Assembly (NCBI GenBank): GCA_030407315.1
Contig: JALQPE010001955.1
Span: 115,163 to 179,162, forward strand
Origin: Asparagopsis taxiformis
Lineage: Eukaryota; Rhodophyta; Florideophyceae; Bonnemaisoniales; Bonnemaisoniaceae
Length of the DNA stretch: 64,000 nucleotides
Direction of reading: 5' to 3'
The notes below the pieces were generated by a model that saw only the letters and a list, made by a program, of their open reading frames with translations, was not told the DNA's origin and searched no databases. This document shows positions 33,666 to 43,591 of this stretch, in pieces; positions within the stretch are counted from its first letter, which is position 1, and every line of letters begins with the position of its first letter. The translations under genes were made by a program, and so were the position numbers.

Positions 33666-33870
33666 TTGTCGTACAACGAAAAGTGATGTGGAAGGTTCGG
33701 ATTGGTCAACCGCTGAATATCATTACCAGGGTGTATACTAATAGGAATATGTCAGATCTCTAAGTTTCGCCTATCTTACTCAGCTTACGCAGCAAAACAG
33801 CTTGTCGTTCAGATCTTCTTCTCTCTTTCTCAATCTTTCACTCTTCGTTTGTCAATCACTCACCAAAGCA

Positions 33871-36800
33871 ATGGCTCAACAATCCCCCAACGCTTTCGAC
33901 CGCCAGGTGCGCTCTGCCAGCCGCCGTGACAACGATTCTCCCACTCCTTCTCCCTCTCCTTCTCCCTCTCCTTCTCCTTCTCTGGCCCCCCCTGTCCCCA
34001 TGGACGTTTGCGAAGCTGCTGCAGCGCTGACCCAGCTCAGCCCAGCACCTAAGCCCGTCCCCTCCCCCCCTTCCGCTTCCGATCCCGCGGTTGTCCCGAC
34101 AATCGACGCTGGCGTTCCCGCAACTCCGCTTCCGGCTCAATCTGCCGAAGCGGCGCCAGCCGTCGAGGGATCTGGTGCTCCTCTGCCCAGCTCGCCTGCT
34201 CCGGACATGATCATCGCGTCCGGCAGCGACTTGGCAGAGGATGCGGAGAAGGTCGATGATCACAACGCTCGTGACATCGTACCGAACAAGCCTCTCCGCA
34301 GCACCAGGCTGGCCTACCCTGGCACAGTGCCCATCCCGGTGGATGTGGACTACGACATAAGTCCGGAGAGCTGCCGAAACATTCCAGTCTTCATTTCCCC
34401 CCTGGATGTTTCTCCTCCGGCAGTCGTGTCCAGGGTGGTCAGGCCGCATCGCGTTGATGAGTTGAAGAAAACGTTTCTCACTCAGGGATTTTCCGTGATT
34501 GCTTCACGCGTGTCCGTCTGCGAGGTGATTGATTCCAATGCAAAAGTACGACTGCAATATGTCGATGGATCTCACCGAGTGACCGCGTTGAAGGCCATTC
34601 TCGAGTCGGCTGGACCTGCTCCTGCGAAGGACAGTCCAGAGTGGGAGGAGTTTGTCAAGTCTGACATCTACCGTCGCTTTGGAACTATTCCAGTCGACTT
34701 TCTCCTCCCACCGACTCGGCTTGGCCGGGATGTCTTCTGCTCCGAAGAAGTACTCCCGCTTTCACGGCTGATGAACTTCCACACCCACAATGTCAGCGAG
34801 GTAACAGTTGCTGACAATGTGTGCTCTGTGATGGAGTTCATCAATATCCACCGCCTGGGAAAGAAGAAGATCGAGCCGACCGTTCAATACATAAAAGAAC
34901 GGAAAGCGCTGAGCTGGATTCGTCCGAGACAGCTCATGCGCTACGTCTCGATCGCGCGAGGGTTCAAGACCATTGAAAGCCCTGCTTTCAAGTACTGGTC
35001 GAGCATCCCGAACAGGCCGGAGTTCGTGCAGTTCTCTTCGACCGAGGATCTGGCTGGGTGTACGGTGAACTTGTTGTTCAATGGGTCGTTCAGGAGTGCT
35101 CCGGATGTGCAGAAGTGTTTCATCCTGGAGATGACGGCGCGCTACACTTGTAGCCGTCGGTCGGCCGGGCTGAAACCGTACTCGGTTGGTACCATTGGGC
35201 AGGAATGGATTGCTGGTTTGTTGGAAATCTTCGGGTACGTGAAGGAGGTGGCCGAGTACTGGAACGTGTCGGATGTGTTGAGGATGCTGGATGGGTCAAT
35301 TCCCAGCGTGGGTGACCCGAGCAAGAGCTTCGACATTCGCTCGCGCGTTGTCGAAGTTCTTGCTCAGATGGTCCCCAAGAAGGGGTGCTGGGCAGACTTC
35401 CGTCCCAAGGAAGGCCCCCCCGATGGTTACAGTTACGAAAATATTTTTCCCCGTAAGAAGTCTGTCTTCGGGAAGGACGCCAGGAAAATGCTCCTGCGCG
35501 TCACTGGGTACCGCGACATGCAAATGCGGAAACGCTTTCACGCGATGTACCCAGACATCCCACATGCTGCGCTCCCAGCCACATGTGGTGATGATGCCCC
35601 CATCCCTTCCTCTTCCAATTCCTTGCCCATCCCTTCATCCTCCATTCCTTTGCCCCCACCACCTCAACTGGAATCTTCCAGCAATTCCGAGGTTGCCCCT
35701 GTTCCTGTCTCTACCCCTGCCGTGTCTGCATCCTCCCCTGCGGTGACCCCGGTCAAGCCGACTGCGCGTGGTCCCCAGGATGGCAGCGAACGCTCTGGTC
35801 CAGTTTCCCACGCCGGGACTGGTACCCCCAACCGTCCTGTCCAAGCCGCGCAGGAGCAGGTCTCACCGGCTTCGCAGCCTGAGCCTGCGACTCCGGCTGC
35901 CGAGCAGCACCCTGCTGCTCCGGCCCCCGCTGTCGAAGCTTCCCGTTCTGCATCTGCTAGCAGTTCGGGAAGCTCCAGCGATGACAGCTTCGTCCCTTCA
36001 CCATCCGGTGGGGTTGGACAGAAGACGGTTGCGAGGATTTCGACGGAGGGCCCTACTCCCGAGAATGTGGTCGAGGGCAGCAGTGCGAAGGGCGGTGCAG
36101 ATCCTGACGAAGATGTCATTGAAGTCAGTGATTCTGCACCGCCCGGAGTGGAAACTTCTGGGAGGAAAGTGATGCCCAGAAGGAGTACCCGCCTGCAAGC
36201 GAGTCGTTCCGGTCGTGGTGGAACGGCGGGTGGTGCTGTGGAGGTCGTCGAGCTGGAGAGCGCCCCCGAGGATGCGGGTGAAAACTCCATCCTCGGGAAG
36301 CGTAACTTGGAAGCCGCTTCTGCGACGCCCGAGCCTTCTACCAAAAAGAGAAGGCTCGGTGAGACTTCATCAAAGTCGTCGTCAAAGAAATCCAAGTCGG
36401 CTTCCCGAGGTCGCTCTCGGGAGCCGGTTCTCCAGTTCGACGACGCCCAGGAGAATCCCATTCCCGACAGCATCGTCGATGAGAATGTGGCCGCCGTTCT
36501 CCCCAGCGCAATTGCGTCTGGCAGCCGGATGAAGTACTATATGGAAAGTACGACGGTGGAGACGGTTCGGGCGGAAATGAGGGCGGCAGCATTCCAGGCA
36601 GCTGCATCGCCGGGTGCTGAGGATACGGTGGTGGACAGGTACTTTGCGGTGAAGAAGGCATTGTTGGAAAACTTGGGGGTTATTGTTATGGAAGGCCTGT
36701 TGGCATCGTCCACGGCTGGTAATGCGACGCATGAGTTGTTCGGTCACTTCGCTAGGCAGTTCCCGCTGGTTGAGGAGGTTGAAAAACCCTCCCAGCAGTC

Positions 36801-37518
36801 TGATTCTAACGATGACGACAGGGAGCCACAGGACGAGCCGCCAGCTTTCGCAAAGCCCGGCTTCGATCCTTCGCCGTGGCAGTTCATCCACAACGTGGGT
36901 GATGCGAAGGACCGCATCGATGGTGGTCGTGGGCGCCTCTCTCTGCCGCGGCGTGAGTTGTGCGACAAGTTGGAGGAGGGGAATTTGGAGATGTATAAGA
37001 ACAAGTTGGTGGCAGAGCTTGCTCTTGGTGTTTGTGCGGAGTTCTTGAAGTTGGGAATGGAGGGTGAGGATCCTGTCTTCTTCCCGAAGACAGGATTGCG
37101 GCTGCTTCTTACAGCAGATGGGGCTGCGGACCAGGATGGGCACACGGACTTCAAGGTAGCGACGAATAGTGTTGGAAGTCCTACCACGTCTCCATCATAT
37201 TTCATGATGTCGAGCGGAGCCGATGGGTTCTCTATAGTAGTTGCCCCTTATAGTCATGTATGCCTGGCCAGTCCGGGCGCCGATATGTGGAAGGTTCCCC
37301 CTCTCATCTTTTGGGTGCCACCCTATTCCGTATTGGTTGGTCGCGGTGACCTTTACCATTACGGGGTCGGCTTCAGCCGAGGAGATCTTCCTGCAGGCGA
37401 GAAGTTAGTCTATGGCCTGCCCACGCGCGGCCACATCTACTTGAAGACGGAGAAGGACGTCCTCACGGACCACATCCACACCGTCGAATATTACAAGTAC
37501 GATAGGAGCAATAGATAG
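33871..37518 (+). CDS. ParB-like / 2OG-Fe(II) dioxygenase-like fusion (1215 aa)
   Basis: Start at ATG 33871 (MAQQSPNAFD); the open frame upstream lacks ATG and lies in a pyrimidine-rich leader. Residues 1-165 are Pro/Ser/Ala-rich with a PTPSPSPSPSPS run. ParB-like domain ~170-245: ISPLDVSPPAVVSRVVRP, DELKKTFLTQGFSV, DGSHRVTAL from 232. The shared helical region (ADNVCSVMEFI, YVSIARGFK) follows, then a low-complexity linker with basic clusters (TKKRRLGE, SSKKSKSASRGR). C-terminal domain ~880-1215: HTD at 1091-1093, LYHYGVGF with His at 1163, PTRGH near 1184, consistent with a 2OG-Fe(II) dioxygenase. It shares QEN-x-I/L-PD and SRMKYY signatures with the gene at 29034, so the two are paralogues. 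GC is higher than in that paralogue. Intact; substrate unknown. Confidence 0.65.
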   Translation: MAQQSPNAFDRQVRSASRRDNDSPTPSPSPSPSPSPSLAPPVPMDVCEAAAALTQLSPAPKPVPSPPSASDPAVVPTIDAGVPATPLPAQSAEAAPAVEGSGAPLPSSPAPDMIIASGSDLAEDAEKVDDHNARDIVPNKPLRSTRLAYPGTVPIPVDVDYDISPESCRNIPVFISPLDVSPPAVVSRVVRPHRVDELKKTFLTQGFSVIASRVSVCEVIDSNAKVRLQYVDGSHRVTALKAILESAGPAPAKDSPEWEEFVKSDIYRRFGTIPVDFLLPPTRLGRDVFCSEEVLPLSRLMNFHTHNVSEVTVADNVCSVMEFINIHRLGKKKIEPTVQYIKERKALSWIRPRQLMRYVSIARGFKTIESPAFKYWSSIPNRPEFVQFSSTEDLAGCTVNLLFNGSFRSAPDVQKCFILEMTARYTCSRRSAGLKPYSVGTIGQEWIAGLLEIFGYVKEVAEYWNVSDVLRMLDGSIPSVGDPSKSFDIRSRVVEVLAQMVPKKGCWADFRPKEGPPDGYSYENIFPRKKSVFGKDARKMLLRVTGYRDMQMRKRFHAMYPDIPHAALPATCGDDAPIPSSSNSLPIPSSSIPLPPPPQLESSSNSEVAPVPVSTPAVSASSPAVTPVKPTARGPQDGSERSGPVSHAGTGTPNRPVQAAQEQVSPASQPEPATPAAEQHPAAPAPAVEASRSASASSSGSSSDDSFVPSPSGGVGQKTVARISTEGPTPENVVEGSSAKGGADPDEDVIEVSDSAPPGVETSGRKVMPRRSTRLQASRSGRGGTAGGAVEVVELESAPEDAGENSILGKRNLEAASATPEPSTKKRRLGETSSKSSSKKSKSASRGRSREPVLQFDDAQENPIPDSIVDENVAAVLPSAIASGSRMKYYMESTTVETVRAEMRAAAFQAAASPGAEDTVVDRYFAVKKALLENLGVIVMEGLLASSTAGNATHELFGHFARQFPLVEEVEKPSQQSDSNDDDREPQDEPPAFAKPGFDPSPWQFIHNVGDAKDRIDGGRGRLSLPRRELCDKLEEGNLEMYKNKLVAELALGVCAEFLKLGMEGEDPVFFPKTGLRLLLTADGAADQDGHTDFKVATNSVGSPTTSPSYFMMSSGADGFSIVVAPYSHVCLASPGADMWKVPPLIFWVPPYSVLVGRGDLYHYGVGFSRGDLPAGEKLVYGLPTRGHIYLKTEKDVLTDHIHTVEYYKYDRSNR

Positions 37519-37969
37519 CATATCAGAAGTATTAAAACCTATACTACTGTTCCCTGCTATAAAGTTCTGTCTTTCTCATCTCAACATTGTTACCTTAGCC
37601 CATTTTTCAGTTCTCATCTATACATCTGTCCTTCATCTCATAGTTTAGTGCTACTCAGCAGATTGCTTGCTACTTTTTAATATTAGTCTACAACGTTATA
37701 TGATTTTACTAGCTAGGCCGTAGGGGGAGACTAGTTTCAACCCTTGACAACGCGCAGATTTCGACTACGAGAGCCGTCACTGTGATAAATTATTTGTAGA
37801 ATTTTCGTCTATCTTCCCACCTACACTAGGCTACCTATATATATACAGGGTATAACCTGAACAGAGACCACGTGAGGTAAAATACTCCTGAGAGCTGCTC
37901 ACAGCCGTACAGACCTTTGCTGAGCAATTTACCCGACTTCAAACTTCGCTTCTTACCTTTACCAGGATG

Positions 37970-38345
37970 AGAGAAGGACGAAACTCCCTGCTGCTTACAG
38001 CCGAAGCCGTTTACCAGGGTTCCTTACAGCAAAGTCATCGTAACGATGACTTTGCTGTAAGGAACCGTTTCCTTGCAGTGGCCGAAGAATTTTTTACCGG
38101 GTAAAAAATCAGCAAGAAATTTTACCGGGTAAAAAATTGTGGCCGCTGTAATGTTTTGCTTTCTTACAGCAAAGTCATCGTTACGATGACTTTGCTGTAA
38201 GAAAACGTTTCATTACAGCGGCCACAATTTTTTTACCCGGTAAAGAAATCATGGCTGCTGTAATGATTTGTTTTCTTACAGCAAAGTCATCGTAACGATG
38301 ACTTTGCTGTCAGCACCCCGCCGGAACTGCCAAAGCTGTAAGCAG
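37970..38345. repeat. Palindrome block before the methyltransferase gene (1)
   Basis: Three 37-nt palindromes start near 38022, 38164 and 38276. The opening CTTACAGCCGAAGCCGTTTACC is present. This block is one of two in Y where X has a single block. Confidence 0.85.
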
Positions 38346-38796
38346 TCTGGCTTCACCCTCTCCCCCATTTCTCTACTCCGCCTTCAGCATCCCAGCCTCT
38401 CTGGTGACGACTGACGCCTTTCGTTTCCCCCCTCACGCCCCCTCTCGCAATGAAATACTCGTCTATTACCACGATAGGCTACTCGTACTGCCGCCTTAAT
38501 TTTCCTCTACACACACCCTCCCATCCGTCTCTTCCGTACTACGATCTTAGGCTATCCTACCTTACGATTATAGTTGTATAGTGAGTAGCTAGAGTCCTAC
38601 TTATTGACGACTATAGTGCACCGGAACCGGCGCCGGTTCCCGCCCGGGCGGGTTGAATATATATTTTATGCCGTGAGGCACAGGTACCATATGGTCGCTG
38701 TGGCTCACGGCACAAGGAGTAGATTTTGCGACCAACAGCCGTCCAAACCATCCTCCCGTGATGTTCCCTACTTCACACTTCGCTTCTCATGTGAGA

Positions 38797-38874
38797 CAGC
38801 AGGGAGTTTCGTCCTTCTCCCATCTTGGTAAAGGTACCTTTACCAAGAAGGGAGAAGGACGAAACTCCCTGCTG
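38797..38874. repeat. 78-bp near-perfect hairpin
   Basis: Arms of ~38 bases with one mismatch, beginning CAGCAGGGAGTTTCGTCC and centred on GGTACC. Its right arm is also the opening of the next palindrome block. The same GGGAGTTTCGTCC motif caps the block at 32515-32815 in inverse orientation. Confidence 0.85.
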
Positions 38875-39335
38875 CTTACAGCTGAAGCCGTTTACCAGGG
38901 TTCCTTACAGCAAAGTCATCGTTACGATGACTTTGCTGTAAGAAAACAAATCATTACAGCAGCCACGATTTCTTTACCGGGTAAAAAAATTGTGGCCGCT
39001 GTAATGAAACGTTTTCTTACAGCAAAGTCATCGTAACGATGACTTTGCTGTAAGGAACCGTTTCCTTGCAGTGGCCAAAGAATTTTTTACCGGGTAAAAA
39101 ATCAGCAAGAAATTTTACCGGGTAAAAAATTGTGGCCGCTGTAATGTTTTGCTTTCTTACAGCAAAGTCATCGTTACGATGACTTTGCTGTAAGAAAACG
39201 TTTCATTACAGCGGCCACAATTTTTTTACCCGGTAAAGAAATCATGGCTGCTGTAATGATTTGTTTTCTTACAGCAAAGTCATCGTAACGATGACTTTGC
39301 TGTCAGCATCCCCGGTAAACGGCCCGCACTGTAAT
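38875..39335. repeat. Palindrome block before the methyltransferase gene (2)
   Basis: Four 37-nt palindromes start near 38904, 39015, 39157 and 39271. The last part (to CCCCGGTAAACGG) matches copy X at 4800-4860. Confidence 0.85.
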
Positions 39336-39610
39336 GGGGTGACTGCTTCTCCTACATCGCTCTGTTACTGGTGTTCTACATGCTGCGTTGCTACACAATT
39401 TCGCACTCACATCTTTCTAGTTTCTCTCCCTTTCGTATCCATAGGTATAGCAGTTGAAAAGTGGATAGTTTGCACTCCAGGCCGCAGATGCCTTCCTGCA
39501 GTCATGTCACGATTGTTGTAGTGTAGTCTATAATATCTAGCGCTCTTGGAAGATGATGCACAGTCTATTGTCTCTGTCAATGCGTGTTTACTCAAATCTA
39601 TCAAAGTAGC

Positions 39611-42600
39611 TCAGTTAGCTGGCCAATATTTTCTACCATAGTCAGCAAATATCTCCTCATCAGCTTCAACGTCTCTGGTCAGAACGACCTTGACAGCATG
39701 GGGATTCTTGATATTCGAAGCAAAGTCCGGTTTGTCTATGGCATCGCCTTGTCGAAACTCGGCTGACTGTGTTCGACTCACCTCGGTCGCTTTCTCCGTT
39801 CCGTCAATGACCCGACAATCATTGAGGTAGCTGGTACAATTATAGACCGCTGGAACGAGCCAGACCTTCCGAACAGGTGCACCCCTCCCTATGTACGTGG
39901 TTTCCAATTCCATGTTGTAGTCCTGGAACCTCTGTCCTGTGCACCCAAATCCTTCCGGGCCGTACATCACTGATCTCTGCGGTTCCGAGTCTCGAATCTT
40001 CGCATAGAAAATCGTCCCGTTGTACCAGCCAATGACCGTCCCCTTCTTCAGTTTCTTCGCCGCGAATACGCCAAACCCACCACCTCTTACCTCCGATTGC
40101 GAAACATAGACACCGTAGAATGCGGCATCAGCAGCCAGAATCGCGTCCGGGTCTATGCTCCAAAACGAGTGCATGTCCTCGGCCGGCCACTGGTCCATAG
40201 GCACCCCGCTCAATCTGTGAAGCATAGAACCGTCCTTCTTCATTGACGCAACGAACACAAGCAGATGGTTCGGCAATGCTGTCACAGCAGGTAAACCTTC
40301 TGGTGCATCTGAGATGTGCTTCTGACGAAGCCTTGGAGCTTTTCCTGTGACCGGTACCGACTCGTCCCCAAGAATACTCTCCACCTCACGCTGCAAGATC
40401 CCCCCATATCGCCCGGCTTTCACCTCACTGACGAAAGCATGCAGTATCCACTCCTGCGATGCATCGTGGCACCTTTTTTCCTTCTCACACCCAATGAACC
40501 GACGATACGTACCATCCCTCAACGTCATACACGCTATGGCTGTGCTGTATGTTCCCGAGAAGAAATCCATCACGATATCGTTCTGCTTCGAAAATCGTTC
40601 CAGAAGCTCACGAAGAGTGGTCAACGCCTTCTGCTCATGGCGCAGTCGGTTGTTCTGCCCATCGTATTGAGCTTCACCAGCCGACAACCTCGGAACGTTG
40701 TCAATCGCGTTGGTGAACCCAGGGTGCCTCGATATGTCCGGATTGTGCAACCTGTAATCCACCATATCGTATGCAGCCATACCCTTCCCCCGCTTATACG
40801 CATGGATAACGAAATCGTGCATATTATGCAGTGTGCACGTTTTCGTCGATGGATTGGACGTAAAGCTGTGTGGTCGGCGAGATAGCACGACTGGAACACT
40901 GTCCACAATCATCTTGCCAGGCTCGGCATTTCTGATTGCATCCATCCATGCCACGAGTTGGCGCACGCTGGAATAGATTAGAGCATGACCGCCAGGCCGA
41001 AGAACTCGAACTATTTCACACGCAACACTCGCCAACTCTTCCGGCTCCAGAATATCGTACTCCGAGTTTTCTCTGCCGCCTTCCCGCCTCGTGTTGAATG
41101 GAGGATCAGTGAGCACAAGCTGAACACTGTCCTCCAACACGCCATCTTCCAGGAAACTAATTTTGTCCTCCACCTCTTTGGCTACATCAGTGGCGTCACA
41201 ATTCACAGTGTGAATGTAACGCCCCATCACAGCTTCCAGCTTGGTGACATATTCCGGCTTGGATTCCTTTCCGACGTCAACGAGCGGTGCTTCTGTAGGC
41301 GATACAGTGTCAACCTCCATAGCGTCATCCTCGGCCGCACCTTCTCTTGTTGCTGTTTCGCTAGCAACCGCCGCATTATCGTCCTCTCCACCACCGCGCT
41401 CCAGCCTAGCCTTCTTCCTCTGTGGCTCCAGACTATCCTCTTCTATATCCTCGCTGCCATTGTTTGGCACTGCTGCGGATATTTCCATCTGCGCAGGTGC
41501 ACCTTCAAGGATGCCAGGCTCGGGCGTATCCTCAAGACTGTGCAACTCATCCATGGTCAGAGGAAGCTTTCGTTGCTCTCGGGTTCGCAATAACCAAGCC
41601 TTCAGCCTCCTCTGACCATCCAGGGCATGAGACGTGTTCAACTTGGCTCGCATGAACGAGTTCAATCCGAACTTGTCAGGAGTGTCGAAAAGCAAGGCTC
41701 GAAGTCTCTGCATCAGCTGACCACGCTCGGCGAACACATTCACCTCAGTGACACATTGGCGTATCGACAGCAGGAAGGCGCTTGTCAATGATCGCAGCCT
41801 TGCATCCACAGCCACTGGAAGGTCGGCACAGAACCCGTTTTCACTGTCTACAGTTTTCGGGACAATGGTCAGGTTTTTCCGATGCTCCTCGACCGCGCAG
41901 CCATCAGACCGATTCGGGAGTGACCTGAAGCAAAGGCTCGCAGGATCGAATACCATGAACGGCCAGCACATCGATTCAACATCCTCATACCCCAACACTC
42001 TTGCCCCGGTATCCCACGCAGCTAACACACGGTCGACAACAAATCCAAGCTGGTTGGCTTGCGCACTGGATGTTGCAATTCCAACCATTCCACCACCACC
42101 AATGGCCCCGGATGTGGCTCTGGCCCGCCTAGATGGCGCACTGCCCATCTCCTTACTGCGAATAGCCAAGATACACTGGCACATCATAACCATCAGCCTC
42201 CTGAACCGCTTCTGGCTAGCCTGCAAAGAATCTTGCATGTCGGATGTAGCGCCGTCTAGAAAGTACCTGCTCGAAAGCAGTTCGCGGTTCAGTGGAGAGG
42301 ACAATTCTCCGCGGGGTGTCTTGCCAAACATTTCGACGGCACGAGAACTAGTCACCCCCACCTGTTTCGGAAACTCAACCATCCTCGGAGAATCACCCAT
42401 CTCTGCATTGAGTCCCCATGCATGACAAAACATTTGCCACAGACGCAAATCAATCGCACTCGAATCTTCTGCTCGGTGATACGGCCGAAGCACAGCCAGG
42501 ATAGACATGCATGAGCTGTACTGCGGTTTACCACTCAGGCTTGAAGCAATTTGGCCGCTTGGATCGCAGGACTTGATCCAGCCCAACACATCGGCCATCC

Positions 42601-43078
42601 TCACAGACGAAATATGAGCGTACTTGTCCTTTCCTTTTTGGACCCAGTACTCGTCTCTGAGATCAACGGCGATCATCAGATACTCAACAAACATCATGCG
42701 CCTTTGCAGGCCTGCAATGTCGTTGGATGTCGTCGCTCTCACACGGTCCAGCACAACAGCAGTACTGCTGTTGGTGTCCGCCACGATAGACTCTTCTCGC
42801 ATAGGAATCGTAACGCCAGGAGGAAAGACGCCCTTCTCCATTCCACGTACAATTGCCATGCAGCGGTGCGCTCCATCCAATATCTCCAGAACGCCTTCTC
42901 GAAACCTGCCAGTCACGGGATGAGCTGTGTCATAACCGCTGTTGCGAATGCTCTCCATGAGCGCTTCCACATGACTTGCATCAACATCGCGAATCGATAC
43001 GAATTTGCTGACTTGATTGGGGTCGATGAACACCCATCCGTCGTGCTTTTCACCGTGATTGTGGAACGTTCCTTCCAT
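39611..43078 (-). CDS. ParB-like / DNA amino-methyltransferase / SET-domain fusion (1155 aa), intact
   Basis: Start at ATG 43078 (MEGTFHNH). ParB-like domain ~16-95: WVFIDPNQVSKF, VEALMESIRNSGY, LDGAHRCMAI. The helical region shared with the dioxygenase proteins follows (for example ATTSNDIAGLQRRMMFVEYL). An acidic linker with KKARLERGG leads to a methyltransferase: TDPPFNTRREGG with DPPF at 658-661, LRPGGHALIY, then MDFFSGTYST at ~838 and FIGCEKEK. DPPF before the FxG motif is the order of beta-class N6-adenine/N4-cytosine enzymes. The last ~170 residues form a SET domain: GGGFGVFAAKKLKKG, SYLNDCR, EEIFADYGRKYW, matching lysine methyltransferases. One protein could thus methylate DNA and a protein such as a histone, guided by a ParB-like DNA binder. 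Activity is inferred. Divergent from the Tudor-like gene. Confidence 0.75.
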   Translation of the reverse strand: MEGTFHNHGEKHDGWVFIDPNQVSKFVSIRDVDASHVEALMESIRNSGYDTAHPVTGRFREGVLEILDGAHRCMAIVRGMEKGVFPPGVTIPMREESIVADTNSSTAVVLDRVRATTSNDIAGLQRRMMFVEYLMIAVDLRDEYWVQKGKDKYAHISSVRMADVLGWIKSCDPSGQIASSLSGKPQYSSCMSILAVLRPYHRAEDSSAIDLRLWQMFCHAWGLNAEMGDSPRMVEFPKQVGVTSSRAVEMFGKTPRGELSSPLNRELLSSRYFLDGATSDMQDSLQASQKRFRRLMVMMCQCILAIRSKEMGSAPSRRARATSGAIGGGGMVGIATSSAQANQLGFVVDRVLAAWDTGARVLGYEDVESMCWPFMVFDPASLCFRSLPNRSDGCAVEEHRKNLTIVPKTVDSENGFCADLPVAVDARLRSLTSAFLLSIRQCVTEVNVFAERGQLMQRLRALLFDTPDKFGLNSFMRAKLNTSHALDGQRRLKAWLLRTREQRKLPLTMDELHSLEDTPEPGILEGAPAQMEISAAVPNNGSEDIEEDSLEPQRKKARLERGGGEDDNAAVASETATREGAAEDDAMEVDTVSPTEAPLVDVGKESKPEYVTKLEAVMGRYIHTVNCDATDVAKEVEDKISFLEDGVLEDSVQLVLTDPPFNTRREGGRENSEYDILEPEELASVACEIVRVLRPGGHALIYSSVRQLVAWMDAIRNAEPGKMIVDSVPVVLSRRPHSFTSNPSTKTCTLHNMHDFVIHAYKRGKGMAAYDMVDYRLHNPDISRHPGFTNAIDNVPRLSAGEAQYDGQNNRLRHEQKALTTLRELLERFSKQNDIVMDFFSGTYSTAIACMTLRDGTYRRFIGCEKEKRCHDASQEWILHAFVSEVKAGRYGGILQREVESILGDESVPVTGKAPRLRQKHISDAPEGLPAVTALPNHLLVFVASMKKDGSMLHRLSGVPMDQWPAEDMHSFWSIDPDAILAADAAFYGVYVSQSEVRGGGFGVFAAKKLKKGTVIGWYNGTIFYAKIRDSEPQRSVMYGPEGFGCTGQRFQDYNMELETTYIGRGAPVRKVWLVPAVYNCTSYLNDCRVIDGTEKATEVSRTQSAEFRQGDAIDKPDFASNIKNPHAVKVVLTRDVEADEEIFADYGRKYWPAN

Positions 43079-43591
43079 GGCGAACAAAGGTAGAGTTTTT
43101 AAGAAAGGGATAGTTGGTTGCTGCTTGACCAGGGTGGCGCAAAGCAGAAGTTGGTTGTTTAAAACAAAGTGTCAGCGAGTGGTAGCACTTCGGTGGCTGT
43201 TTCCTTTCCACCCCTGTCCGAACCTTTACAAGATAACTACATCGACTGTTAGCTCAATAATCAATGTAATACTAAAGTAATACTCAAAATATTTTTCCAT
43301 GCAATTTATTGGGCCCCGTAACATCTCTAAGCGTATCTTTGTAGTCCAATCGTATGCATCCGACATTCACTTCTAGAACGATTATTCACATCAAATTTTA
43401 TGCTGCAATCAGTTCATGGCAGACATCATCCACACTGACGTGTCAATTTTGTCAATTGTCCATTCTATTTCTACACCACCTAAACATCTCTTCTGGACCT
43501 TTCCAATCCTCCTAGTATATACTACTCTTTAGCAGAAGGTAACGGTTAGGCTTTCACTAATACAACAATTCTATCCCATAGCTATCCCAAC
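43079..43591. promoter_or_regulatory. Divergent intergenic region (Y)
   Basis: 513 bp between the ATG codons at 43078 (-) and 43592 (+), nearly identical to 8612-9124. No gene seen. It must contain promoters for both genes, suggesting joint expression. Confidence 0.4.

Larger units (their letters stand above)
32295..33870. other. Intergenic with two palindrome blocks
   Basis: No gene seen. Blocks lie at about 32515-32815 and 33340-33665. Just before the next gene (33780-33870) a pyrimidine-rich leader runs to the ATG. Confidence 0.5.
37519..39610. other. Intergenic: two palindrome blocks and other inverted repeats
   Basis: No gene seen. Palindrome blocks lie at about 37970-38345 and 38875-39335, with the hairpin at 38797-38874 between. 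The 38346-38796 part holds a GGAACCGGCGCCGGTTCC palindrome near 38630, a CCGCCCGGGCGG next to it, and GCCGTGAG/CTCACGGC arms near 38670-38710. Copy X starts matching at 37653. Confidence 0.5.

Noticed and set aside
33802..33870. N-terminal extension of the 1215-aa protein upstream of ATG 33871
   Set aside because: It would need a TTG start and is pyrimidine-rich leader sequence; the ATG at 33871 is the first in frame.
40985..41593. Plus-strand frames of ~200 codons opposite the methyltransferase gene (also at 6517-7125)
   Set aside because: Shadows of the minus-strand gene, with no recognisable domains and no separate leader.
39611..43078. Bacterial or phage origin suggested by ParB-like and methyltransferase domains
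   Set aside because: SET and Tudor-like domains, a CACTA-type transposon, spliceosomal-looking introns and nuclear-type basic clusters argue for a eukaryotic nuclear element; old transfer of the domains remains possible.
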